Assembly (NCBI RefSeq): GCF_011927785.1 | Contig: NZ_JAATJK010000001.1 | Span: forward strand, 992,001 to 1,056,000 | DNA: 64,000 bases | From: Micromonospora profundi | GTDB lineage: Bacteria; Actinomycetota; Actinomycetes; Mycobacteriales; Micromonosporaceae | Direction: 5' to 3' | Shown: positions 1 to 7,714 of the stretch, piece after piece | Position numbering within the stretch: the stretch's first letter is position 1 | Layout: each line of letters opens with the position of its first letter | Notes under the pieces: generated by a model | The model's database searches: none | The model's input: the letters and a program-made list of their open reading frames with translations, nothing else | What the model was told of the DNA's origin: nothing | Position numbers and translations under genes: made by a program

Positions 1-1
1 C

Positions 2-130
2 GACGACGAGGCGGCGCTGCGCTGGCTCTATGAGCCCGACGACACGCTGCGCGGCGGCACCCCGGCCGCCGCCCTCTCCGGCGACCACGCCCGCGAGGTA
101 AAGCGCCGAGCCCAGGCCCAGGCCTTCTAA
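2..130 (+). CDS. C-terminal fragment of an unidentified protein
   Basis: An open frame enters from the left edge and stops with TAA; 42 residues are visible, ending in EVKRRAQAQAF. Nearly every third codon position is G or C, as in the real genes here, so it is very likely coding. The stretch WLYEPDDTLRGGTPAAAL loosely resembles the C-terminal helix-turn region of Xre/MbcA/ParS-type (DUF2384) proteins, but that is only a pattern impression. It converges with the polyprenyl synthetase gene, with a large inverted repeat between them. Function unknown; the rest of the gene lies outside the window. Confidence 0.6.
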   Translation, partial: DDEAALRWLYEPDDTLRGGTPAAALSGDHAREVKRRAQAQAF

Positions 131-165
131 CCCGCGCCCCCGCCCCCGCCCCCGCGCCCTCCCGT

Positions 166-240
166 CCCTCGGCGTTGATCATGAGGTTGGCGTGCCCGTG
201 CCGGCGTGTCGCCGCCGCCAACCCCATGATCAACCGAGGG
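166..240. repeat. intergenic inverted repeat, probable bidirectional terminator
   Basis: Arms 166-192 and 216-240 are complementary over 25 pairs with one mismatch (184) and a two-base bulge (173-174). The core is TTGATCATGAGGTTGGCG against CGCCAACCCCATGATCAA, and the loop is 23 nt. It lies between two convergent genes and has no T tract. It fits a terminator-like hairpin or a dispersed intergenic repeat copy. Confidence 0.75.
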
Positions 241-256
241 AGTGGGGGCGGGAGGG

Positions 257-1339
257 TCAGTCGGCTCGGCGGGTTGCTGCTATCGCCAGGTCCACCAGGG
301 TCTGGCGGGCCTCGGTGTCCAGGTCCACGGCGGCGAGGGCCGCCAGCGCCGTGTCGGTGAGCGTGGTGATCCGTTGCTCGGTGCGGGCCAGCGCACCGCT
401 CACGGTGATCAACTCGCGGATCCGGGTCACCCCCTGCTCGTCGAGGTCCGGGTCGCCGAGCCGGCTCAGCAGCAGCTCCCGGCCCGCGTCGTCGGTGGCC
501 TCCACTGCCGCCGCCACCAGGTACGTGCGCTTGCCCTCGCGCAGATCGTCGCCGGCCGGCTTGCCGGTGTGCGCCGGGTCGCCGAAGACCCCCAGCACGT
601 CGTCGCGCAACTGGAACGCCTCACCCAACGGCAGCCCGTACGCCGAGTAGGTGGCCCGTACGTCGTCCGGCGCGTCGGCAAGCGCGGCACCCAGCAGCAG
701 CGGCCGTTCGACCGTGTACTTCGCCGACTTGTACCTGGCGACCTTGCTGGCCCGTTCCACCGACGTGTCCCCGGTGACCTGGGTCAACACGTCGAGGTAC
801 TGCCCGACGGTGACCTCCGTGCGCATCTCGTCGAAGACCGGCCGGGCCCGGGCCGCCGCCCGCAGGTCCAGGCCTGCGGAGTGCAGCAGCTCGTCGGACC
901 ACACGAGGCAGAGGTCACCGAGCAGGATCGCGGCGGAGTCACCGAAGCCGTCCGCGTCGCCGCCCCAGCCTGCGGCCCGGTGCCGGGCGGCGAACCGCCG
1001 GTGCACCGCGGGCTCGCCGCGCCGGGTGTCGGAGCGGTCCATCAGGTCGTCGTGGATCAGTGCGCTGGCCTGCACGAACTCCAGCGCGGCGAGGGCGGTG
1101 ACGACCGCCTCGGTGTCCATCCCGCCGGCACCCCGGAACCCCCAGTACGCGAACGCCGGCCGCAGGCGCTTGCCACCGCCGAGCACGAACGCCTCGATGG
1201 CCTCCGCCACCGGGACGAGGGCGTCGTCCACCCGGGTCAGCCGGGCCCGCTGGCTGGCCAGGAACTCGGTGAGGGCCTTGTCGACCCGCTGCCGCAGGCC
1301 GGCACGGTCGACGGGGGACACGGGAGCAGCGTGGGTCAC
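257..1339 (-). CDS. Polyprenyl synthetase (GGPP/FPP synthase family)
   Basis: 360 residues, normal for trans-isoprenyl diphosphate synthases that condense allylic diphosphates with IPP. GGKRLRP (55-61), the first Asp-rich motif HDDLMD (96-101) with the following DTRRG, and the second Asp-rich region LRDDVLGVFGD (near 245) with the downstream KR pair are all present. The family therefore looks catalytically intact. Proximity to carotenoid genes suggests a geranylgeranyl diphosphate role, but the product chain length cannot be read from sequence and a menaquinone or polyprenyl role is possible. The GTG start is supported by a TAGCGT hexamer six nucleotides upstream (leaderless pattern) and the lack of a Shine-Dalgarno sequence. 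Confidence 0.93.
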   Translation of the reverse strand: MTHAAPVSPVDRAGLRQRVDKALTEFLASQRARLTRVDDALVPVAEAIEAFVLGGGKRLRPAFAYWGFRGAGGMDTEAVVTALAALEFVQASALIHDDLMDRSDTRRGEPAVHRRFAARHRAAGWGGDADGFGDSAAILLGDLCLVWSDELLHSAGLDLRAAARARPVFDEMRTEVTVGQYLDVLTQVTGDTSVERASKVARYKSAKYTVERPLLLGAALADAPDDVRATYSAYGLPLGEAFQLRDDVLGVFGDPAHTGKPAGDDLREGKRTYLVAAAVEATDDAGRELLLSRLGDPDLDEQGVTRIRELITVSGALARTEQRITTLTDTALAALAAVDLDTEARQTLVDLAIAATRRAD

Positions 1340-1345
1340 GCCACG

Positions 1346-1351
1346 ACGCTA
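1346..1351 (-). promoter_or_regulatory. -10 element of the polyprenyl synthetase gene
   Basis: TAGCGT on the minus strand, six nucleotides before the GTG at 1339. The spacing implies that transcription starts at or beside the start codon. Confidence 0.5.
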
Positions 1352-1356
1352 GCGGG

Positions 1357-1740
1357 TCACCGCGGCCGACGTTGTACCGCCACACGTGCTCCCGTCGGCG
1401 TGCGTGCGGGGCCCGTCCGGCCGGCCGGACGCGTACCCGCCGAGTCGGTCCGGCCTGGGCCGACAGCGCGGGGCGGACCGACCCGTCGGGTGCTCGCGGC
1501 GGCCTCGGCGAGCACCACGAGCGGCACGTCCAGCACGACGGCGAGCCAACCGAGCCAGAACCCTCCCGGTACGCGTCGTTGCCGCTCCCACCGGGACACC
1601 TCGTGTCTACTCAAGGTCGGCACGCCGGCGGCGGCACACAACTCGGCGGCGGTGCGCTGCTGGCTCCAACCCCGGGCCAGCCGGCACCGGGCCAGCAGCG
1701 GCCCGAGCTGTGTGGGGCGCGGTGATGTGAGCGAGGTCAT
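1357..1740 (-). CDS. XRE-family helix-turn-helix protein
   Basis: 127 residues from an ATG preceded by GGGAGG. Residues about 10-60 form a helix-turn-helix of the XRE/Cro type, with LARCRLARGWSQQRTAAEL followed by the recognition-helix pattern LSRHEVSRWERQRR. A hydrophobic helix (GFWLGWLAVVLDVPLVVLAEA) follows, then a low-complexity Pro/Arg/Gly tail. It probably binds DNA as a small regulator. It reads in the same direction as the polyprenyl synthetase gene with a 17 bp gap, although that gene appears to have its own promoter. The longer frame to 1905 is rejected because the upstream part lacks motifs and the internal ATG has a strong ribosome-binding site. Target unknown. Confidence 0.75.
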   Translation of the reverse strand: MTSLTSPRPTQLGPLLARCRLARGWSQQRTAAELCAAAGVPTLSRHEVSRWERQRRVPGGFWLGWLAVVLDVPLVVLAEAAASTRRVGPPRAVGPGRTDSAGTRPAGRTGPARTPTGARVAVQRRPR

Positions 1741-1976
1741 GGGGCCTCCCGGCGGCGCGTCGGCGCGGTGGCACCCCGCCCGCCCGAAGGACGGGACCGG
1801 TGCCACCTCTCGGCTGTGCGACCCCCGCGCCGGATGCCGGGCCGCCCCCGCCGCCCCTCCCGCGCCACCCCTTCCTACCCCGGGGGTACGACGGCTTCCC
1901 TCCACCGGTCCGGCACGCGCCAGCCGAACTGTGGGAGGCGGTGTGGGAAGGGCTGGGTGCCGACGGCGTCGCCCGC

Positions 1977-1982
1977 TAGAGT
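1977..1982 (+). promoter_or_regulatory. -10 element of metF
   Basis: TAGAGT six nucleotides before the GTG start of metF; leaderless pattern. Confidence 0.55.
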
Positions 1983-1988
1983 CGGGTC

Positions 1989-2906
1989 GTGGCGCTCGGT
2001 CTTCCCTCGGTACTCCCCAATCCGCAGCCGGCGATCGGGGAGCTCATCCGTGACCGTCAGCCGACCTTCTCGTTCGAGTTCTTCCCGCCCAAGACCGAGG
2101 CGGGTGAGCGACTGCTCTGGCAGGCGATCCGCGAGTTGGAGTCGCTGCGCCCGTCGTTCGTGTCGATCACCTACGGCGCGGGCGGCTCGACCCGGGACAC
2201 CACAGTCGCGGTGACCGAGCGGATCGCCACCGAGACCACCCTGCTGCCGATGGCCCACCTGACCGCCGTCAACCACTCCGTGGCCGAGCTGCGGCACGTG
2301 ATCGGCCGGCTCGCCGGGGTGGGGGTGCGCAACGTGCTGGCGGTGCGCGGCGACCCGCCGGGCAACCCGGGCGGCGAGTGGGTCCGGCACCCCGAGGGCG
2401 TCGACTACGCCGAGGACCTGGTGCGCCTGGTCCGCGACGCCGGTGACTTCAGCGTCGGCGTGGCGGCCTTCCCGTACAAGCATCCCCGTTCGGTCGACGT
2501 GGCAAGCGACACCGCGCACTTCGTCCGCAAGTGCCGGGCCGGCGCCGAGTTCGCGATCACGCAGATGTTCTTCGACGCCGACGACTACCTGCGGCTGCGC
2601 GACCGGGTGGCCGCGGCCGGCTGCGACACCCCGATCCTGGCCGGTGTGATGCCGGTGACCCAGATCGGCACCATCGAGCGGTCCGTGCAACTGTCCGGGG
2701 CGCCGTTCCCGACGGCTCTGGCGGAGCGCTTCGAGCGGGTCGCCGACGACCCGGAGGCGGTCCGCCGGCTCGGCATCGAGCAGGCCAGCGAGATGTGCCG
2801 CCGGCTGCTGGACGAAGGTGTGCCGGGAATCCACTTCATCACCCTCAACCGGTCCACCGCGACCCGCGAGGTGTGGCAGAACCTCAAGGTCGGCGCCCGG
2901 GTGTGA
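1989..2906 (+). CDS. metF: 5,10-methylenetetrahydrofolate reductase
   Basis: 305 residues, typical for bacterial MetF, an FAD-dependent (beta/alpha)8 barrel that reduces methylene-THF to methyl-THF for methionine synthesis. The family N-terminal motif FSFEFFPPKT is at about 27-36, followed by SITYGAGGSTRDTT, the FAD-loop region LAVRGDPP and the conserved QMFFDADDY. The C-terminal GIHFITLNRSTATREVW is also typical. The GTG start fits a leaderless transcript. It stands alone on the plus strand, 44 bp before the phosphatidyltransferase gene. A regulatory RNA upstream was looked for and not seen. Confidence 0.97.
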   Translation: MALGLPSVLPNPQPAIGELIRDRQPTFSFEFFPPKTEAGERLLWQAIRELESLRPSFVSITYGAGGSTRDTTVAVTERIATETTLLPMAHLTAVNHSVAELRHVIGRLAGVGVRNVLAVRGDPPGNPGGEWVRHPEGVDYAEDLVRLVRDAGDFSVGVAAFPYKHPRSVDVASDTAHFVRKCRAGAEFAITQMFFDADDYLRLRDRVAAAGCDTPILAGVMPVTQIGTIERSVQLSGAPFPTALAERFERVADDPEAVRRLGIEQASEMCRRLLDEGVPGIHFITLNRSTATREVWQNLKVGARV

Positions 2907-2950
2907 ACACAGCGCGTGCGACACCTGATGCTCGACACCACGGTTGATCA

Positions 2951-3640
2951 GTGGTGGGCACACAGCTGAACTGGGACGAGTACGCCACGGCATGGGCACG
3001 GCTGCACGGCGGCTTCGACCCCCGGGCGGCCGCGCCGGTGGTACGCGCCTGGCTGCGGTTCTCCTACCACGTCGGATATGTGCTGGGCCGGCTGCGGGTC
3101 GGCCCCACAGCGGTCACCGTGGCCGGGGTGCTGCTCTGCTTCTGCGTACCGTTGCTGGTGACCCGGCCGGGGGACGGGCCGTTCCTCGGCGCGCTGTTCG
3201 TGCTGTTCGCCGCGGTGGCCGACAGCGTCGACGGGGCGGTGGCGGTCGCCACCAGCCGCACCACCCGGCTCGGCTACGTCTACGACTCGCTCGCTGACCG
3301 GCTCGGTGAGGTGGCCTGGCTGCTCGCGTTCTGGCTGGTCGGCGCGCCGGGCGCGCTCGTCGTCGCGGGCGGCGCGTTGTCGTGGCTGCACGAGTACGTG
3401 CGTGCCCGCGCGGTCTCCGCCGGCATGCGCGAGATCGGCGCCGTGACCGTCGGCGAGCGACCCACCCGCGTCTCGGTCGCGCTGGCCGGGTTGGTTGTCG
3501 CCGGGTTGTCCGGGTTGATCGAGCCGGACCTGGCCGCCGGCACCATCACCATGGCGACCGCCGTGTGGGTGCTGCTGGCCGCCTTCGGGCTGGGGCAGTT
3601 GCTCTCCACGGTCCGTCGCGCGCTGCTCGACGCCGGCTGA
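2951..3640 (+). CDS. CDP-alcohol phosphatidyltransferase family membrane protein
   Basis: 229 residues with about six hydrophobic segments. Such enzymes swap CMP for an alcohol acceptor to make phospholipids. The signature D-x2-D-G-x2-A-R-x8-G-x3-D-x3-D appears at about 81-103 as DSVDGAVAVATSRTTRLG followed by YVYDSLAD. All four metal-binding Asp residues and both glycines are kept, but the usual Arg after Ala is Val. The N-terminal 40 residues (WDEYATAWARLHGGFDP) are a soluble extension. The acceptor alcohol cannot be inferred. The start is uncertain by a few codons because two GTG codons are adjacent and no clear Shine-Dalgarno is seen. Confidence 0.88.
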   Translation: MVGTQLNWDEYATAWARLHGGFDPRAAAPVVRAWLRFSYHVGYVLGRLRVGPTAVTVAGVLLCFCVPLLVTRPGDGPFLGALFVLFAAVADSVDGAVAVATSRTTRLGYVYDSLADRLGEVAWLLAFWLVGAPGALVVAGGALSWLHEYVRARAVSAGMREIGAVTVGERPTRVSVALAGLVVAGLSGLIEPDLAAGTITMATAVWVLLAAFGLGQLLSTVRRALLDAG

Positions 3641-3658
3641 CCGCCGCACCGACGAGGG

Positions 3659-5146
3659 CTACCAGGCGGGGCCGATCTCGTCCGCGACGATCTGCGCCGA
3701 GAGGGTCACCATCGGCAGGCCACCGCCCGGGTGGCTGGAGCCGCCCACCAGCCACAGGCCGTGCGCCGGGCCCCTGTTGGCCGGGCGGAGCAGCCCACCT
3801 GCGGTGCCGTAGATCACGCCGCCGGGTGCTCCGGTCGCCGCGTCCAGGTCGGCCGGGGTACGCACCTCGCGGAACAGCAGCCGGTCGCGCACGTCCACGC
3901 CGCGCTGCGCCAGCACGTCCAGGATCCGGTCGGCGTACGCGTCGGCAAGCCCCGGGCGCCGCCAGTCGACAGCCCCAGCGGCGGTGCCCTGCCGCGCGGA
4001 GTTGACCAGCACGAACCATGCCTCGTGCCCCGCCGGGCGGACCATCGGGTCGTCGGCGACGGTGACGAACACCGTCGGGTCGGCCGCCGGTCGGGCCCGT
4101 ACGCCCCGCCCCGGATCGCCGAACACCGCGTCGAACTCGGCGTCGTAGTCGCGCGGGAAGAAGACGTTGTGGTGCGCCAGCCCGGTGTTGCCGGAGACGC
4201 CGAGCAGCAGCACGAAACCGGCCAGGCTGCGGTCGCTCAGCCCGGCCAGCCGACGAGCGTGCGGCAGCAGGTCGCGGTAGACGGTGAGTGCGTCCACGTT
4301 GGCCACCACCACGTCGGCGGGTACCGGCGCGGCGACGCCGGCGAGGCGTACCCCGTGCACCCGGCCGCCCGCCGCGTCGATCCGCGTCACGGTGGCGCCG
4401 GTCTGCACGACCACGCCGAGGTCCAGGCAGCGGGTAAGCAGCGCGTCGGCGAGCGTGCCCAGCCCTCCGCGCAGGTACCAGCCGCCGAACGTCAGCTCGG
4501 CATAGGGGACCGCGACGAGCGCCGCCGGCGCCCGGCGCGGGTCGGCGCCGGTGTACGTGGCGTACCGGTCCAGCAGCAGCCGCAGCCGCGGGTCGGAGAG
4601 GTGCCGGCGGCCCAGCCCACGCAGGGTGCGGCCCGGGGCGATGGCGGCCAGGTCGCCGACGCGCCAGGCCAGCGACGCCAGGTCGCGGGGGGAGTCGACG
4701 GCGCGGCGCAGGATGTCCCGCGAGGAGGCGTTCCACACCCGGGCGGCCCGCCGCCACAGCCGCTGCCAGTCGGCCGCCGCCCGGTCACCGAAGGCGGCCC
4801 CGATCCGGCCGGCGAACTCCACAGGGTCGGCGCAGGAGTCCAACGTCGGACCGCCGCCTTCGAAGACGTGCCGGACGATCGGGTCCAGCGGCGTCAGGTC
4901 CAGGTACTCGTCGAGCTTCGCCCCGGTGGCCTCGAACAGATCCTCGAAGACCTCGGGCAGGGTGAGCAGACTCGGCCCGGTGTCGAAGTGGAACGACCCG
5001 GCCGGGGTGTCGTGCACGTACCTGCCGAGTTTGCCGCCGACGGTGTCGGCAGCTTCGAAGACGGTCACCTGGTGCCCGGTTGCGGCCAGCCGGGCGGCGG
5101 TGGCCAGGCCACCCACCCCGGCGCCGACGACCACGATCCGCGCCAT
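3659..5146 (-). CDS. crtI: CrtI-type phytoene/carotenoid desaturase
   Basis: 495 residues, the usual CrtI length. The N-terminal dinucleotide-binding motif GAGVGGLATAARLAATGH is followed by the acidic VFEAADTVGGKLG, and the C-terminal CrtI signature HPGGGLPMVTLSAQIVADEI is present. It is an FAD-dependent membrane-associated enzyme that introduces double bonds into phytoene or a related C30/C40 precursor. The ATG at 5146 is preceded by AGGAGG; the longer frame to 5749 overlaps the glycosyltransferase and is rejected. It is the last gene of the minus-strand carotenoid operon. The number of desaturations cannot be told. Confidence 0.93.
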   Translation of the reverse strand: MARIVVVGAGVGGLATAARLAATGHQVTVFEAADTVGGKLGRYVHDTPAGSFHFDTGPSLLTLPEVFEDLFEATGAKLDEYLDLTPLDPIVRHVFEGGGPTLDSCADPVEFAGRIGAAFGDRAAADWQRLWRRAARVWNASSRDILRRAVDSPRDLASLAWRVGDLAAIAPGRTLRGLGRRHLSDPRLRLLLDRYATYTGADPRRAPAALVAVPYAELTFGGWYLRGGLGTLADALLTRCLDLGVVVQTGATVTRIDAAGGRVHGVRLAGVAAPVPADVVVANVDALTVYRDLLPHARRLAGLSDRSLAGFVLLLGVSGNTGLAHHNVFFPRDYDAEFDAVFGDPGRGVRARPAADPTVFVTVADDPMVRPAGHEAWFVLVNSARQGTAAGAVDWRRPGLADAYADRILDVLAQRGVDVRDRLLFREVRTPADLDAATGAPGGVIYGTAGGLLRPANRGPAHGLWLVGGSSHPGGGLPMVTLSAQIVADEIGPAW

Positions 5147-5157
5147 GCCGCGTCCTC

Positions 5158-6285
5158 CTAGCTGACCGGGCGGCCCCGCCAGGTCAGGCGGTGTCGCTTT
5201 CGCAGATGGTACGACCGCAGGGTCAGCCAACCGAGGACCACGACCGATACGGGGTGTGCGAGCGCGTCGGGCCACCACCGGCCCCCGGTCGACCGGGCGG
5301 TGAGCACCCGCCCGGCCACCCCGAGCAGATAGCCGGCCAGGCCCACGGCGGCCACCATCGGCGCGCCGGCCACCACGCCGGCCACCGCGACAAGCGGCGG
5401 GGCGGTGTAGAGCAGCAGCAGCATCGTCACCACGGCGGCCGCCGCTCCCGGATGCCCGAACGACGCCCACAGCGACTTCGAGTACCCGTCGCGCAGTTGC
5501 GGCCAGTCGTCGTACATCCGGCAGGTGGCCAGCCGGGAACCGTCGGCCAGGGCGATCCGCCCACCGGACCGCTTGACCGCACGGGCCAGCTCGACGTCTT
5601 CCAGGATCTTGTCGGCGACCGCCGCGTGCCCGCCCGCTGTGGTGTAGCCGGCCCGATCCAGCACCAGGAACTGCCCGCCCGCGGCGGCCAGCGAGGGCCG
5701 CCGCGAGCGTTCCATGGCGCGCAGCGGCAGGAACGTCAGCCAGAGCCACTGGAGCAGGGGCTGCACCAGCCGGTCGGCCGCCGTCGCCACAACGATCCGG
5801 GGGTACGGCGACAGCAGCGTCGCGCGGGCGGCGCGCAGTTCGGTGACGGCGGCGGCCACGGCGTGCGGGGCGAGCACCACGTCGGCGTCGACGAAGACCA
5901 GCACTGTGGCCTCCGGGTCGACCCGGGTGGCCAACTGCCAGCAGGCGTGTGGTTTGCCCAGCCAGCCCGGCGGCGGGGCGACGCCGCTAAGCAGTGTGAC
6001 CCTCGGGTCGTCGCCGGCCACCGCCCGGACCACGTCGGCGGTGCCGTCGGTGGACCCGTCGTCGAGGACCACGATGCGCAGCCCGGGCACGCCGCGCTGG
6101 GCGAGCAGGGCGCGCAGGCAGGGGGTGACCCGAGTGGCCTCGTCGCGTAGCGGCAGCAGCACTGCCACCGGCTCACCGACCTCGCCCGGCCGGTCGGTGG
6201 GCCGGCGCAGCCAGCGGGCGGCGTTGAGCCAGGTGTGCCCGGTCAGCACGGCGATGACGAACAGCAGGGCGAGCAGGACGGTCAT
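5158..6285 (-). CDS. Family 2 glycosyltransferase, CruG/CrtQ-like
   Basis: 375 residues. An N-terminal membrane helix (LLALLFVIAVLTGHTWL) precedes a GT-A domain with VLDDGSTDGTADV and the metal-binding VFVDADVVLA. LEDVELARAVKRSGG and the QLRDGYSKSLW region follow, then two or more C-terminal membrane segments ending in a basic tail. It probably glycosylates a hydroxylated carotenoid at the membrane. Its ATG overlaps the stop of the cruF-like gene (ATGA) and crtI follows after 11 bp, so the three are translationally coupled. The sugar and the acceptor carotenoid are inferred only from context. Confidence 0.88.
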   Translation of the reverse strand: MTVLLALLFVIAVLTGHTWLNAARWLRRPTDRPGEVGEPVAVLLPLRDEATRVTPCLRALLAQRGVPGLRIVVLDDGSTDGTADVVRAVAGDDPRVTLLSGVAPPPGWLGKPHACWQLATRVDPEATVLVFVDADVVLAPHAVAAAVTELRAARATLLSPYPRIVVATAADRLVQPLLQWLWLTFLPLRAMERSRRPSLAAAGGQFLVLDRAGYTTAGGHAAVADKILEDVELARAVKRSGGRIALADGSRLATCRMYDDWPQLRDGYSKSLWASFGHPGAAAAVVTMLLLLYTAPPLVAVAGVVAGAPMVAAVGLAGYLLGVAGRVLTARSTGGRWWPDALAHPVSVVVLGWLTLRSYHLRKRHRLTWRGRPVS

Positions 6286-7166
6286 CGGGTCGCGTCGACG
6301 CCGGGGCGGGTCGGCTGGCGGTCGTCGCCGTACGCGTTGCCGGCCCGGCGGGCGCGCAGCAGGGTCACCGCCAGCGGCACGGCTGTCACCGCCATGCCGG
6401 CCGCGCCCCAGAGCGCCGAGGCGGGCAGGTCGAGGAAGACCGCGTGGGCCAGGATGCTGGAGAAGTACGTCCACAGGTAGAGCGCGAACATCGGGTGGTC
6501 CCGCTTGTCGGTGCGCTCGGCGGCCGGCCCGGCCAGCGGGCGCAACGCGCTCATCATCAGCACCGCGAAGAGCAGCCAGCCCAGGTAGTTGCTGACCGGG
6601 ATGCCGGGCAGGCCGGGCAGCGCCGGGGTGGCGTTGCGCCACACCCAGTAGCCCTCGGCGACCATCTGCGGGTCGAGGAAAAGATCCCAGGCGGCCAGCC
6701 CCACAGTGGCCAGCGCGATCCGCCCCACCCACCGACCGACCGTCGAGCCGGTCGTCGGGGCGCTGGCCTCCGCCGTGTTGACGGTGGCCGTCGGGGTGTT
6801 GCCGCCGGTCAGGCGGACCGCGGCCAGCCAGGCCGGCCAGGCCATCCAGGTCCAGGCCAGAGGGATGATCAGCGGCACCCCGGCAAGCTTGGGGCCGAGC
6901 TCACCGGAGTAGTCGTAGCTGCCGAACGGCACACCGGTGGCCACCCCGATCGCCTCGATCGCGAACCCGCCGCCGGTGGCCACCGCGACCAGCGCCACCG
7001 CGACCCGGGGCCCGCGACTGAGCAGCGCGTGGCCGACCGAGAGCAGCCAGCCGAGCACGACGGTGGCCACTGTCAGCCCGGCCCGGGTGGTGCCGGTGGT
7101 GAGCGGGTAGCAGATCTGGGCGAGCACCAGGACGCCGAGCAGCGTCCAGGAGATCCGCCTGGTCAT
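6282..7166 (-). CDS. CruF-like carotenoid hydratase family membrane protein
   Basis: 294 residues with seven or eight hydrophobic segments. The sequence GFAIEAIGVATGVPFGSYDYSGELGPKLAGVPLIIPLAWTW matches my recollection of the carotenoid biosynthesis/CruF (DUF422) family; its key part reads PFGSYDYSGELGPK. Members hydrate the 1,2 double bond of acyclic carotenoid ends, creating the hydroxyl that a CruG-type transferase glycosylates, which fits the adjacent gene. The segment LFLDPQMVAEGYWVW is another family-like stretch. The start ATG overlaps the GNAT stop (ATGA). The exact substrate is unknown. Confidence 0.87.
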   Translation of the reverse strand: MTRRISWTLLGVLVLAQICYPLTTGTTRAGLTVATVVLGWLLSVGHALLSRGPRVAVALVAVATGGGFAIEAIGVATGVPFGSYDYSGELGPKLAGVPLIIPLAWTWMAWPAWLAAVRLTGGNTPTATVNTAEASAPTTGSTVGRWVGRIALATVGLAAWDLFLDPQMVAEGYWVWRNATPALPGLPGIPVSNYLGWLLFAVLMMSALRPLAGPAAERTDKRDHPMFALYLWTYFSSILAHAVFLDLPASALWGAAGMAVTAVPLAVTLLRARRAGNAYGDDRQPTRPGVDATR

Positions 7167-7714
7167 GACGTCGGAGGCTCGAGCGGCAGGTCCCGACCGA
7201 GGACGCCGAACGGCCGCTCGTCACCGGGAAAGTGGAAGTCACGCAGCACGTCGACGAAACCGAACCGGCGGTACAGCCGCCAGGCCCGCGAGGTCTGCTC
7301 CTCGGCCTCCGGGGTGGACAGCAGCGTGGTGTCGCCCTCGGCCATCGTGAGCAGCGCCCGCAGTTGGCCGGCACCCAGTCCGTGGCCCTGCGCCGGTGGC
7401 CGGACGTGCAGCTCGACCACCTCGAAGCAGTGGGTGAGCCAGCGCTTGCGCGTCGGGGCGTCCAACGCCCGGTACACCTGGTCGTGCCACCACTGGCCGG
7501 GGCCGCCCAGATAGCCGTAGCCGAAGCCGGCGAGATGTCCCTCGCTGGTCAGGCTGGCCACCGCCCGGAATCCGGGCCGGCGGACGTGGGTGGCCATGTA
7601 GCCGCGCCGGGCCTCCAGCAGGTCGGTGCGGTAGCCCATCGCCTCGCCGTAGACGGCGACCACGTCGTCCAGCCGCCGGACGAGATCGTCCGGCGTCCAG
7701 CGCACCAACCTCAT
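7163..7714 (-). CDS. GNAT-family N-acetyltransferase
   Basis: 183 residues with a GNAT core. FRAVASLTSEGHLAGFGYGY forms central strands, VVELHVRPPAQGHGLGAGQL contains the acetyl-CoA-binding R/Q-x2-G-x-G/A loop, and AWRLYRRFGFVDVLRDF is the C-terminal wedge. The substrate is unknown. It is fused into the carotenoid operon by ATGA overlaps on both sides, which is unusual because GNATs are not core carotenoid enzymes. The start at 7714 is chosen because it gives the 4 bp overlap with the upstream crtA-like gene. Confidence 0.85.
   Translation of the reverse strand: MRLVRWTPDDLVRRLDDVVAVYGEAMGYRTDLLEARRGYMATHVRRPGFRAVASLTSEGHLAGFGYGYLGGPGQWWHDQVYRALDAPTRKRWLTHCFEVVELHVRPPAQGHGLGAGQLRALLTMAEGDTTLLSTPEAEEQTSRAWRLYRRFGFVDVLRDFHFPGDERPFGVLGRDLPLEPPTS

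Noticed and set aside
242..2053. 603-residue plus-strand frame over the polyprenyl synthetase
   Set aside because: It covers a gene with intact Asp-rich motifs and reads into metF; compositional artefact.
2907..2950. Terminator or riboswitch near metF
   Set aside because: No stable conserved-looking fold or T run; nothing resembling a SAM or cobalamin riboswitch could be seen.
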